From positions 124,001-188,000 of the forward strand of contig RSEE01000110.1 in NCBI GenBank assembly GCA_003971905.1: 64,000 bases of DNA. The letters run 5' to 3'. The notes under the pieces are model-generated. The model did no database searches and was not told the DNA's origin. It saw nothing but the letters and a program-made list of their open reading frames with translations. A program made the translations under genes and the position numbers. This stretch comes from Moniliella sp. 'wahieum'. Taxonomy: Eukaryota; Basidiomycota; Moniliellomycetes; Moniliellales; Moniliellaceae. How positions within the stretch are numbered: the stretch's first letter is position 1; each line of letters starts with the position of its first letter. This document shows, one piece after another, positions 9,449-20,311 of the stretch.

Positions 9449-11290
9449 TCAAGCTTCCGCTCCAGCAGATTGAGCTTTTCGACGAGGAATGCCAGTGGCC
9501 TTTCCTTCGTGGACTTGCTGTGCGAACGCCAGTCGGCCGAGACGGACCCTGCGAGCGGTGGCGAACCAAGAGCCTGTGAGCGAAAGGGCCCACCATGCCA
9601 TGGCAACGGGGATGCTATACTTGAGTGTGTTCGTCAAGCCTCCATCAGAGAGCACACACATCTCGAGATTGAAAGTGTGGTAGCTGGGCCAGAAGTAGAT
9701 CGTGCGGTAAAAGTGGTGTGCTGCGTGAGGGAAAGAGAAAAAAGTCGGTGGAAATGGGTCAGTAGTTACTCCAAGATAACGATACTGGGTGTTGTAGCGC
9801 ATGATCTGATGCCGGGCAGGCTCTGGATCTAATGTGGTCTCGATTCCAAAGAAGGAAGGAATGGGGGGGGGACGTACTGAGTTCGGGGGCCGCTAAAGTC
9901 GATGTCACGTTAGACAAGGTCCACGTGACCACGACGAGGGGAAGAATGGGGAGGGGGACGTAGGTAGTAATCACGTCCATTACCCCAAATTGGATTGCGT
10001 TGTTAACCCAGATAATGGGCCAGAGAGAAAAGAAGGTGCGAGCGACGGGAATATCGTACTGTGGGCCTTTGAAGACCAACACAAACCCGGTGCCGCAGAG
10101 GGAGGTGAGCAAGGGCCAGACGAGGCCCAAATGCCAACGAGCAACATGGAGTCTAGCACTGGGCATGGACGCCCACAAGTTGTAACCATTGGACATGGCG
10201 TTAAAGCCCATCATGAAGAAGAAACTCATCAGAATGTTCAAGACGACGGCCACTGTTCCGAGTAAAGGTGCATTGTACGGGAGTTGACTGCGGCCGTCGG
10301 CATATTGAGGGGTTCCGACAGCAGCAACCGCGGCCGCTGAGCGAGCTGTGGCACTTGTGCTTAGCACACTTGATGAGACGTTGGCTAAGGCTGGCGCAAC
10401 CACATTGGTACCAAGGGACACCTGGAAAGCTGAGAGCAACTGGTTGCCACTGATGAGCAAGTTGCTCATGTAAAATACATACTTGCGAATGGGCAAAACC
10501 AAGGTGTGAGCTGTGGCAGAGGGATTGTAGGCAGTGGCCGTGCCATTTATCGCTGCCATCCAGCGCTCGGTGGCACCTGATTCGATGTATACTGCGCTCC
10601 AGTATTTTCCCTTCCACACGTCATGGGCGAGCTGGTGTGGGGACGTTTCGTTCGCCGAGTGAATGGTGTAGGTGGGATAGCCGTGGGTGGCATTGAGCTT
10701 AGCTGCGGTGGCCACCAAAGCTTGGCCAAATGCACCCCCATCAAAGTCGACAACGGGTACTTGGACGCGTCGAGTGAAGTAAGGCTCGTGGTAAAAGGAG
10801 CCAAAGAGGTAACAGACGTCGATCCAGAACACCGCCATAATCATAGCGGCCATGATGCATAACTGGAAAAGGAATTTGGGGGCAGGCACTGGGGCACGAA
10901 TAGTTTTGGCAAGGTGTTCGATTGTGGATATGCGTTTTGGTTTTGAGTGAGCCTCAGCGTGTTTACCACTGCCCTCCTCCGTGTTCTCGCCGCCAGAAGT
11001 ACCCTCAGTATTCCCATTGGTCTCCTCAGCTTTGATGCCGTGATCGCCATTCTCAGTAGGCGACCTTACGGAAGTACTATCTGGAGACCTGACCTGATTG
11101 AAATACTCGGTCCCCCCAGGCCTTCTGGGCGTGCGTGAGGCGGGCGAGATCTCTGGGGTTCCGGAGATCTCATCGACCTCATTGACCTCATCGACCTCAT
11201 CCCCTTGATGGAGCTGCGGGGGCACAACGATGTTGTTAGTATCGTGGCTCAGTGTCGACCACAAACTGTTGTTGCGCTGTTGGGGGGCAT
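9449..11290 (-). CDS. SNG1-like (DUF3533) multi-pass membrane protein
   Basis: This belongs to the family of yeast Sng1, a plasma-membrane protein linked to nitrosoguanidine and drug resistance. An acidic, Ser-rich N-terminal tail of about 120 residues comes first. A membrane segment follows (CIMAAMIMAVFWIDVCYLF), then a large extracellular domain with several N-x-S/T sites, and then a block of membrane helices including VAVVLNILMSFFFMMGFNAM and LPILPLVVVTWTLSNV. Two 49-base introns are inferred, 9829-9877 and 9721-9769. The last exon carries HHFYRTIYFWPSY and ends at 9449. The only nearby ATG (11290) is joined to the frame if the run of six C/G at 11282-11287 lost one base. Joining of the last two exons also needs one base. 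Confidence 0.75.
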
Positions 11291-12283
11291 AATGGGGGCG
11301 AGATGGTGACGGATGGTTGTGTGGAAGTCAAGTTTCAAGGGAGCGGCGGCAGGATGTTCGCACACCGAGTCTTGAAGGCCACCTGGGCTTGCCTGTCTGA
11401 ATCTGCATCTGACATTCTGACCATCGATCCTCGGCCTCATCGGCACCCAGTCTAAGGTCAGCCGGTCACCGGTCACCCGTCAGGCCTGGGCGCCCTGCGC
11501 CTGAACCGCTGAGCCTCAGCCATGATGCATGATGCATCAGTACATGCATCAGTGATCGTTTCCCCGCCGTCGATATCACACGTCACATGTCACACAAATG
11601 GCACATGCCACACACCGTTGTCCCACCACAGCTGCCTTCTTCGAGCTTCAACAGTGCGAGGCCGCCCTGTTTCGCCTCTGTTCTGCCCCCTTCCTGTTGC
11701 GCCTTCGGGCTGCCTTCCCCTTGATTGCATCCACACCACGTCGCTCCTGCCTTGCTCGCCTCCCACAATTGTATGGGACTCTTTGCGCTCAGGCCGCCGG
11801 CTAGGGCCAGCGCTCACGCGGTCACAGCCTCAGGCCTTAGCGCTTAGTCTTCGAACCGAGCGCTGAACCAGGTTGAACTCAGCCAACTCAGCGCCTGCTC
11901 TGTGTGCTGAGGCGTTGAACTTAACGCTGAACTCAACGTTGAGTGTGTTGAATGTGCTGAACCCAACTGGACCATCGTCACCTAGTATTGTAGGGCGGAA
12001 AATAGCACACTCCGTATGAAGGTCGGACGCAGACAGCGCTGTCAGAGTTACATATATGCAACCTCCGGACCGGAAAATATCTCCCTACTGTGGCCTATAC
12101 TACTTCGATCTTTACCGTATATTTGCCCGGTGACACGTGGTTGTACTATCCAAAAAAGGCCTCTCCTTGTTTTGGCAACGTCGGCAACTACCCCTATTAT
12201 ACTTGGCAACGGTTCTATGCTCATACCCTTGCTTCTTCATTTGTACTGGTGAACCCACGATTTCAGAAGGTTAAATGAATACC
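11291..12283. other. 1-kb spacer with repeats
   Basis: Promoter side of the SNG1-like gene and 3' side of the NmrA-like gene. An open frame at 11522-11866 has no family resemblance. The stretch holds the composite repeat at 11461-11548 and, at about 11870-11960, several TTGAAC/GCTGAAC units around the palindrome CTCAACGTTGAG. A piece of that palindrome also occurs at about 672-684. Confidence 0.55.
11461..11548. repeat. Composite heptamer repeat, copy 2
   Basis: GGTCACC units lie at 11462-11478 and TGATGCA/TGCATCA units at 11521-11548, in the same pairing as at 1579-1750. Confidence 0.7.
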
Positions 12284-13250
12284 TTACTTGGCTGCGGCGA
12301 CGGCTGCTTGGCTCACTGTTTCGAAAGTGGCGGTCGGTGTGAACCCGAGCAGCTTGTTGTCGACCTTGTCCGTGGCGGTGTGGGCACGACCGTCAGCCTG
12401 GGCCGCCTTGAGGAAAGCAGCAAAGCCAGCCGGATCAGGCTGCTGCTCAATCGCCTTGACCTCCGCTTCAGGTTTGTAGGTAACATCAAACTTGGACCCG
12501 GTCAGCTTCTCCAGCTGCGCAATCCATTGGTTCCACGAGGCAGTGATGCCAACGACATAGTAGCGTCCGGCCCCCGGTTGCGGCAGCGGCGCCAGCGTAG
12601 CCAATACGGCAGCCCGGCCAATGTCCACTAGAGCAGTCGCGTCAAAAGGTTGGTTTCCGTCACCGTAGATGGTCGCCTTGCGGTTCTTGACGTCGATGTC
12701 GAAGAAGGGGGTGAGGGCCCAGTCGGAAAACAGGCCATTGGCCTGCGAAATCCAAGGTACTCCCAACTGAAGTGGAATGTCAGCATACGAGATTCAAACG
12801 AGAGGGAAGGGAATAAAAAGGAGGAGAGGAGCGTACCTCGTTCAAAGTGGTGTGGAAGGCCTTGCGGTCCGCAAGCCAAGGGTGGAGCTGAGCTGGGGAG
12901 AGGTACCGGAAGTCGAGGCCAAACTCAGCCGAGACAAAGAGCTTGAGGCCAGCCGCCTTAGCCGCCTTGGCAATCGGCAGCTGGGTGGAACCGTTGGCAC
13001 CACCAGTGGCAGCAATCAGAGCCTCGATGTTGTGGCTCTTCAGAGCCTCGGCCACTGCGGCTTCGTCGTCGTAGGAAGGGATCTTGACGAGCGTGACCTT
13101 GTCCGCATACGGTTGGACGGTTGGTCCAGAGGGGTTGCGAGTGAGCACGATAGGCTTGGCCAGACCGGGCGTAGCAAGCAGGGCGTTCAGCACGGGCGTG
13201 CCCACGTGGCCCACGCCAGCGAGAGCAATGCGAGTGATTCCGTTGGTCAT
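12284..13250 (-). CDS. NmrA-like NAD(P)-binding oxidoreductase
   Basis: Two exons (13250-12837 and 12766-12284) are joined by a 70-base GT...AG intron, giving an intact protein of 298 residues. The N-terminus, ITRIALAGVGHVGTPVL, is a Rossmann dinucleotide-binding loop of the NmrA/isoflavone-reductase type. SAEFGLDF and FVSAEFG match the conserved strand after the nucleotide site, and YYVVGITASWNQWI lies in the C-terminal substrate lobe. Such proteins are cytosolic redox enzymes or NADP sensors, and the substrate cannot be told from sequence. The frame is intact throughout, so start, intron and stop are well supported. Confidence 0.85.
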
Positions 13251-13823
13251 ATTGGTGAAGTGGTACTACGGATATGTGAAGATGTGGTGGTGGGAGGAGG
13301 AAGGGAGGGAAGGAGAGAAGGGGGATAAGGCTATAGCATCTTAAGGTGCAACAACTACAGCGTGTTTTTTGAATTCCGATTCCGGGCGACAGCACGTCAA
13401 CCAGTGGCGTGATGGCCCGTGCGGGCGCATGATAATCTAAGGGTGACCGGGTACGGGGCCAGCTATTTTTGGAGCAGTTACATCAGGCTTGCATCAAGCG
13501 TTGGCGACATGCTGTACTTGACAGCCTACTAATGGGCTCTGAGGAGAGGGGTGCGCGCGTGTATCAGCAACCCGCCCTCCGAGAATCCCATGGGATAGAA
13601 TAGGGACGGATTCGATCGTCGAGACACGCGGCAGATGCTTTGGTTGTATAAGTGCACAAGTTTGGAGCCGCGGGGCGACGATGAGGCTCAGATATTCAGC
13701 CCTCAGCCTCACTGGCTGAATCGTAGCGCAGGATCTAGCATGCGGCCTGTGTGTGCCCCAGTGTAAGGTGGGCTCACATATGTCACACCGACACCATTTG
13801 ACGAAGAGGTCGGATCGATTGGC

Positions 13824-13858
13824 TGAAGCTTTGAAGCTTGGAGCTTGAAGCTTGAAGA
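13824..13858. repeat. AAGCTTG heptamer tract
   Basis: About four imperfect AAGCTTG units each contain the HindIII-type palindrome AAGCTT. Shorter copies lie at 1419-1438, 9381-9397, 14402-14418 and 40296-40309. Confidence 0.7.
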
Positions 13859-14149
13859 TAGCGTGCTTCGGGGGACATATATCGCACCTCGAGTGCGACG
13901 TCAGCTTTGACGTGGCTGGCGTTACGCACCCAGCGCCTTTGTCTTCAGCGGGCCTATGAGGCGCAGTAAAAGCAATGCGGCCCGGCGGTTAGGTTCTGTC
14001 GAACCTTTCCCAAGACCCAATAACCTGATAGGTGGGCGGGACGAGGCACTTGCGAGCGCACATGGCTGTCACACTGCTGCCGTGCGGCTGGTTTCAGACA
14101 GGTGTCAGACCTAACTCCGACCCTGCACCCTTTTATTAATAGTGTTTGC

Positions 14150-14252
14150 TGGTTACCGGCTACTGGCCGGATACTAGTTAGTAGTTACCGTTACCACAGG
14201 CCACCGGAGGTAATCGGTAGCCGGTAAGGCTAGTAACCGGTAACCGACAACC
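14150..14252. repeat. GTAACCG/ACCGGTA palindromic tract
   Basis: Repeated GTAACCG and TACCGG units end with two adjacent GTAACCG heptamers near 14232-14247. It has the same seven-base period as the other spacer repeats. Confidence 0.55.
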
Positions 14253-14559
14253 ATCGGCAACTCGGCTGCTTCAACCCCTCCTTCCTACAGAATGCGCATG
14301 CGCCGCCACTGGCCTAACCTGGGGCTTTACCTAGGCCTTACATCCGTGGATGTTGGAGTTGAGCCAGGCCAATGCAAGCGTCTGTCTTTTGTCCACAAAA
14401 CTGAAGCTTCAAGCTTCACGCAGCATACGGCATTATCTATGGACTGCTTCTCACATGGCTCAAGCCACACGTCACGCCATTAGGTCTCACACGATCTCAC
14501 CTAGCCCGCCATTCATTATCTGTTTGGACCATCCCAAACACGTAGACAGAGCTTTTTAG

Positions 14560-17500
14560 TTAGGTCCGGGGCGAAGGGGAGGGAGCGCGTCCCATGCCCG
14601 CCACGGATGGTGGTGCACTGGGCTGCTCGCCGGGCCCTTGGGCCGGTTGTGCCAAGGGCGATGCTTTCGCTTGGTAGCGCAGTGGGAACGATCCAGGCGT
14701 CGACGGTGCCCGATGTACCGTGGCTATAGTCGGACTGGAAGGTCGAGCCACAGACACTGGCGGAGTGTCGGGCAGCTTGCTGTTGCCCTCTGGGCGGAGA
14801 GTGCTGCCAGGGCTCGCCTGTGAGCGACCAAGGGCGATTCGAGCCGTTGGCCCTGCGCTGCAGCGACCGCGAGGGCATCCAACGGGGAACCATCATCCTC
14901 GCCTCGCCCATTGGCCAACTGTGGTGGTAAGGGCGGCACTGGATGTCCCCTGGGAACGGCTGTTCGTGACCCTGGCCCGGACGCGGTACTGGATGTGCCA
15001 CTGGAAGGGGATGCCTCTGACCCTGTCCTTGGCCCTGATCCTGACCCTGACCCTGGCCCGGAGAGGCAGGCGTGCCAGGATAACCGATTGGCGGTGCATG
15101 CACTCCATTCGCCCTAGGGGGGAAACCCGGTGGACCTGGTGCGAAACCCTGTGGGACCCCGGCTGCCGGAGGGCGTCCCCAGGGAAGAATGGCGGTGGGA
15201 AAGGGTAGGGTGGAGCAAAGTTGGATCCCTGAGGCAGAGGGGGTGGGGGTGGGAGACGGGGGGAGCAAATCCAGCTGCTTGCGAAGGAGTATGCGTGTAA
15301 GGCGCTGGGGTGACGGCGGTAGGCGTGCTCGCTGGACGAGTAGAGGGAGGAACCGAAGCAGGAGGAACCGAAGCAGAGGAACCGAAGCGGGAGGAACCGA
15401 ACGGGAGGAATCGAAGAAACAGGAGCTGAGACGGGTGGAGACGAGACCCCCTCCGTGCCTAGGGCTAAGGTGAGGGACTTGCGAGACGCTCTGCGTTCTC
15501 TGGCCCTGGCTCGTTGGTCTTCAAGCTTGCGCTGGCGCTCGTCGCTTGGACGTTCGATCGGCTGACCATCGGCACCGAGGATCGGAGAGGACGGTGCTGA
15601 GTGCATGGAATATCGTCTTGGGATCGGTCCATTTGGGAGCTTGGGCACCATGCCGATTAACAAACTTGGACCAGCACTGGGTATGTTGCCATACCCACAC
15701 GTTTCGCAAGCGACAGTCCTTCCCTTGGCTAAAAGATTGTGCCCATGGATTCCACAGACCTCACAGGCAAACTCCCAGTCTTGAGGGGCAGAAACTTTGG
15801 CCTTCTTGTGTGCCGGAGGCGGAGGGAGGGAAGATGGCGTGGCCGGTAGCGACGTAGCTTCAGCATGAGGGGTAGATGGTCCCCCTGATGAGGCACGTGC
15901 CTCGTCCCGCTTACGCTTGCGCTCTTCCCGAACCCTCTCACGTTCCACTCGGTCCATCTCCTGCTTTTCACGACGAGCCTGCTGTTCCTCAATCCGGGCT
16001 CGCAACCGATCTTCCCGTGCATGGCTTTGTTCAGCTTATCCCGCTCGGCACGCTCCGTTCCTCTTTTGCCCGTTGAGCAGCCAAGATGCGTGCTTCGGGC
16101 TTCGGCTTGTGCTGCTGCCTCCGCCTCGGCACGATGCTGTTCCTCTTCTCGGCAACGAGGCGAGAAGACCGTTTGCGCGACGCCAACGCTAATTCCATCG
16201 CCGCTGCTTTGGCCTGGGCATCAGGTCGGCCAGAATGCGGTCTAGAACGTCAGAGGCAAGATGGGCATGGAGCGAGCGCGCCTCGTCCGGGTCTTGGACC
16301 ATCCCCCGGCCTGCCCCTTTCTGTGTGGCTTTGCCTTTTCCGGTGGACGAAGGGCAGCAAACGCCTCCCATTGCGCACGGTCACACACACCACTTCCATC
16401 TCAACTGAACGCGGAGAGCCTTCGGCATCCACCTCTCCGGGCAGTCCGGCCTCGAGTGCAGCTGCATCTCGTTCCACTTGCTCATCCCACTGGGCCACCT
16501 TTTGTTCCAATTGGGCTTGGGCAGCCTCAGCTTCGCGACGCTGGGCCTCCGCTTTCTCCTGGGCCAGTTGCTCTGCCGTTTTCGGTTCCTTATCCACTGG
16601 GAGCTCGCCGTTGAGTGCACCATTGCCTCGGAACCCTTCGGCTCCTGCGGTTCGGTTCCGGGCTGGCCCACATCGTCAATTCGCATCTTTTCATCCTGGT
16701 CGAGATGTCTGTACGCTGCTCGTGTGGCGCACCATTTTGTTGGGTCGGCTGTGCCTGCTCACTCTCGGAGGCTTCGCCTTCCCTCTTGTCCTCAGTCAGC
16801 TCGGACCTGGGAGCATCCTGATCCTGAGCGTGGTGACCATCTGAGAAGAAGCCTCTTGTTTGTCCTCTTGTTTGTCCTCAGTTGGGAGGGCTCCGGGTCT
16901 TCCTCCTCTTTGGCAGGGGCCGGGTTTTCATCAGCTGGACATTCTCCTGCAAAGCGTCTGGTCGACACTCGTGTCGTTCAACCATTCCTCAGGAGGGTCT
17001 TCCCACTCCTCTTCTCCGAGTTAGCCCTGCGCCGGCCTCTCCGGCTGCGAGGTGAAGGGTGCGAGCGAGACTTGGCGGCTTGGGCACGCAGCTCTCGTGC
17101 CGACAATTTGGGTGCCTCCTGCTCCTCCTGCTCTCCCCGTTTTCTTCCAGATAAGTGGAATTGCGAGTCGATCGACGGCCCTTGGCGCGTCCGTTGGCTT
17201 GGGGCTTGGGTTTGCCCTTGGCGCGCGGTGGGGGGGGGTTGGCTCGGGGCTGGGCTCGGGGGGTGGGGAGGAAGCGTCCGAAACAGGGGGTGGGGGGTAC
17301 TGCACCCAGAGACGGTTATCATCAAAGAGCCAGTACGTGTTGGCATGGCGGTCCCACCCGATTGGCTCGATTCGGCCCCACTGGACCAGATCCTCGTCCG
17401 AGCCCAGCAGTTTACGAAATCGTTCAGGTTGGTGCATAAACCATTCCGTCACATCGTGCACCACGCCTACTTTGAGTGTCATCGCAAGGGAAGACCACGC

Positions 17501-17915
17501 GCGCGGGTGAGCGTCGGAGCCGAGCCAGGCGGTGCGCTCCGGTGCGCGGAGGGCATACTCTTTGCGCAGGATGGAGAGCCAAGTAGCCTGCGAGACTGGG
17601 CGGAGGGTGAGGGCGCGCAGGAGCCTGAGCAGCACATCGGCGGCGTATGTGCCGTCATGAAGGGCGAGGTCTTGTTCGAGCGTGTGGGTGGAGAACTTGG
17701 GGAGGGCAAGGGCGTCCTGGAGGGTCCAGAGGAACTGGCAGACGGCGGCAAAGCGCCAGTCGCGTCGCAGGCGGGCGATGGGGAGCGGGACGCTGGGCGC
17801 GACGGCGAGGGCGGCGGCGAGCGGGTCGGAGGCCGGGGGGGAGCGGGGCGGATGGCGGTGGCGGCGGGGGGGGGTCGCGGGCGGCAGACACGCGGCCCGA
17901 GCGACGGCGGCTCAT
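14560..17915 (-). CDS. DDT/WHIM/PHD-finger chromatin-remodelling protein
   Basis: The N-terminus MSRRRSGRVSAARD leads into a DDT domain (WRFAAVCQFLWTLQDAL). WHIM-type motifs follow (LRALTLRPVSQ, then GRIEPIGWDRHANTYWLFDD). A long charged coiled-coil stretch comes next (EQLAQEKAEAQRREAEAAQ; then ARIEEQQARREKQEMDRVER). A PHD-like zinc motif follows (FACEVCGIHGHN, ACETCG, then VWQHTQCW in the next frame). The Pro/Gly-rich tail ends at 14560. This architecture is that of ISWI-partner proteins such as RSF1/CECR2/BAZ. At least five frame slips occur, including one in the C-rich run near 17870. I infer one gene because all pieces are collinear and the family order is kept. The second half of the zinc finger is not clear. 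Confidence 0.7.
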
Positions 17916-18176
17916 CGGGCGAGGCAGCGGCTATGGCTGCGATTGGCGGGTGGGAGCGGAGGCTGGCACTCCCCGTGCATGGCGCCCAGCATGCGTGCTA
18001 GGGTTATGCTCTCCGCTTCCGCCCTCCTCTGTTCCGCCGCGCTGTCCCAAGGCACCCCGCCTGCTTTTGCAATTTCATGCCTGCTGCCTGGAAACTTCTA
18101 GCGGCCGCATGCCCACAGCGCCCAATCCCCAGGCCCCAGTACCCCCCGTTGAGCCACCACCACCACCGCAACCGCC
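17916..18176. promoter_or_regulatory. 261-base divergent promoter
   Basis: Start codons of the DDT/PHD gene (minus, 17915) and the mL41 gene (plus, 18177) face away from each other across only 261 bases. The region must hold both promoters and leaders. No TATA box is evident, and the sequence is C-rich on the plus side near 18120-18170. Confidence 0.5.
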
Positions 18177-18882
18177 ATGTCGGCTGCCCCCTTCCGCGCC
18201 ACCGCGCCCGTGCTCGGCGCGCTGCGTCTGCCCATCTACTCCAAGTCAGGAAACAAGAACTTCTACAAGGGTACGGGCGCCAAGAATGTGCTGCTGCGCC
18301 AACGTATCACGCGCACCACCCGCCGCGGCAAGGTGCTGCTTGACAAGAAGGGCTTCCCCGACGAGTGGACATGGAAGATGGCCCAGATCGACGAGTCCCG
18401 TACCACTGCTTTTGTTGTCCCCCTGGCCTGGGCGAGTGCAAGGTACGCAGCCTTCTTGCTCGCCCGCACTGTCGGCCGCCTCAGCTGACTTTTCTGCTTA
18501 CTTGCTTGTCTGCGTGTGCCCGCCTGTCTACCTGTCTGTCTGTATCTCCTCTGTCCCAGCTTCGTCCCTTTGTCTTCACAGGCACAGCAAAGGAGGGTGG
18601 TCTGCCTCAACGCTCTCAGACGGGCTACCTGGACTCGACGTGGGCCTACCCCGAGCACAAGGCCGAGGATGCAACGGATGTCAGTCACCCACGCTTGGTT
18701 GAGCTGGACGGCGTGCCAGCGTTCGAGGGAGGGCGGTTCAACCCTCGCTTCTATTCTGTGCTGGGAGAGACGATCCGGGAGCGACGTGCGGACCGCGCCA
18801 CGGCTCATCCTCCAAGTCGGACGGGTCCGAGCCAAATGCTCAGGGCGGCATGCTCAGTCGCTTTGGTTTGGGACGCAAGTAA
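18177..18882 (+). CDS. MRPL27: Mitochondrial large-subunit ribosomal protein mL41
   Basis: The N-terminal part carries the mL41 core: LRLPIYSKSGNKNFYKGTGAK, with the invariant NFYKGTG, and later TTAFVVP. One C seems to be missing from the run at 18420, after which the frame reads PPGLGECK. A 117-base intron (18443-18559) follows and exon 2 begins LRPFVFTGTAKEGGLPQ. The most natural C-terminus is MLSRFGLGRK, ending at 18882 in a frame reached after another slip near 18800; the other possible stop is at 18910. The product belongs to the mitochondrial 54S subunit near the polypeptide exit region. It shares a divergent promoter with the chromatin gene. Confidence 0.8.
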
Positions 18883-19081
18883 TCATTTCGTATTTGACTA
18901 TGCAACCTGAGCTATGGGGGACGGGAAGCAAAGTAGCAGGGCACACGCCCGGTGCCTTGTGATTCAGTAGGGGGCCTTCGTAGTTGCTCGGATCGAGCCG
19001 AGACGTTAAATGAGCGTCCATCAGTGTAAGGCGAGAAGAGACAGAGGCCGGGAAGAAAGAGGGGGGTAAATGCCATATACG

Positions 19082-19874
19082 TTACTCGCCAGTGGAGATA
19101 CCAACAATGCTCAGCGCCCGCATTTCGTTCAACACGCCCTCTACCTGTTCGTCCAATACACCGCCAGCATAGTCTTCGCGCACCCGCTCGTCAAAGTACC
19201 TCTGTACGCCACCCAGCTTTTCGTAGCCCATTTCCGACACCTTGGCTTGTACGCGCACCATGGCTTCGAACGAGGGGTCAGATAAGGGACCCGGAGCCCA
19301 CGCAGCTGGGGAAGTTCTTCCTTCAGTTGCTGATCGATCGTCTCAAACAAGAGCTTGGTGTCTTCCATCTCCTTCTCTGCACGAGGCAGCTTGGTTGGGT
19401 CCTCGTGGTTCTTGTCCAGCACCTTCTTGTACCGCGAACGAGCGGCATCGTATCAAGCAACTTCTTATTGCGCTTTTCGATGTTCTTGTTGATCTCAGGG
19501 AAGTAGGATGCCATCTTGCCGATCGGGTCGAGCACGGTGGCGCGGAAAGTAGCGTCAATGTCCTGAGCCAGTTCCGAATCGTACTCATCAGCCGCGCGGC
19601 GGTAGGCGTTGGCGGCGACGGAGGACTCGTTTGTGTCGTTAAAGAAGAGCTCAACTCCATCTGCAATGCGGGATTGGGCAGCGGCCATACCACGAACTGC
19701 ATCGAGGTAAGTCTTGGCTTCCCGCTGGAGCTGCTGGATCTGTTTCTCCATGCCCTTATTAACCGAGATGAACTCGTCAAACTCGGGGTCATCGGTGCGC
19801 TCGATCTGCCCGGTCTTTTGCATGACCGTGGTGCCGGCGCGGTTGATCGCCTTCTGGAAGCCCTTCCAGGACAT
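19082..19874 (-). CDS. RVS161: BAR-domain protein Rvs161/Hob3
   Basis: The start MSWKGFQKAINRAGT is the hallmark of the Rvs161/Hob3/BIN3 family. Later come KYLDAVRGMAAAQ-like residues, NKNIEKRNKKLLD, DKNHEDPTKLPRAEKEMED, ELPQL.GLRVPYL and GVQRYFDERVREDYAGG. About 264 codons fit the family length exactly, with no intron. The protein forms a curved dimer with Rvs167 at endocytic sites and acts in actin organisation and cell fusion. Frame slips near 19452 (one T missing in the expected LLDYDAARSRY) and near 19290 look like single-base losses. The ATG at 19874 is chosen over an upstream in-frame codon because it matches the family start. Confidence 0.9.
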
Positions 19875-20311
19875 GATGGGCGGATGGGAGTGCGCAGGAG
19901 GAGGTGGGGGGTGGGGGAGAGATGTGGGTTGGCAGCTACGCGAGCAATGCCACGCCCACGGCAAGCGCAGGGCAACCAACCGCATCGCAGCACCAGCATG
20001 GCGCCAGTCTCACCCGCCTTGGCTCCTCCTGGGCGGCGGAATATCATATGGCCCAACCCCCAAGAGCGCGGAATTGGCTACTGATACAAGGGTCTCACGT
20101 CCGAGGTACATTAATTAACAGCGGTCTCCCAGCACCACCACCAAGCACATTCTCAGCCATGCATCCATATCCATACGTGAGTAGCAAACATTGGGTTGAG
20201 CAAGGGGATAGACTGGACTGGATTCGAAATAGTGGGACGAGACTGGCCTGGATCAGACGAGGCGAGAGCAGACCAAACCGGCCAAACTAGGCAGCTTCCG
20301 GTTGGGCGTTC

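Larger units (their letters stand above)
13251..14559. other. 1.3-kb spacer with palindromic repeats, no gene seen
   Basis: Spacer between the NmrA-like gene and the 3' end of the chromatin-protein gene. It contains AAGCTTG-type repeats at 13824-13858 and 14402-14418, and a tract rich in GTAACCG/CGGTTAC at about 14150-14252. No open frame resembles a known protein. Confidence 0.55.

Noticed and set aside
16478-18001. A 507-codon plus-strand frame opposite the DDT/PHD gene
   Set aside because: It is antisense to clear DDT, WHIM and coiled-coil codons, starts at a non-ATG codon and has a composition typical of the reverse of GC-rich coding DNA.
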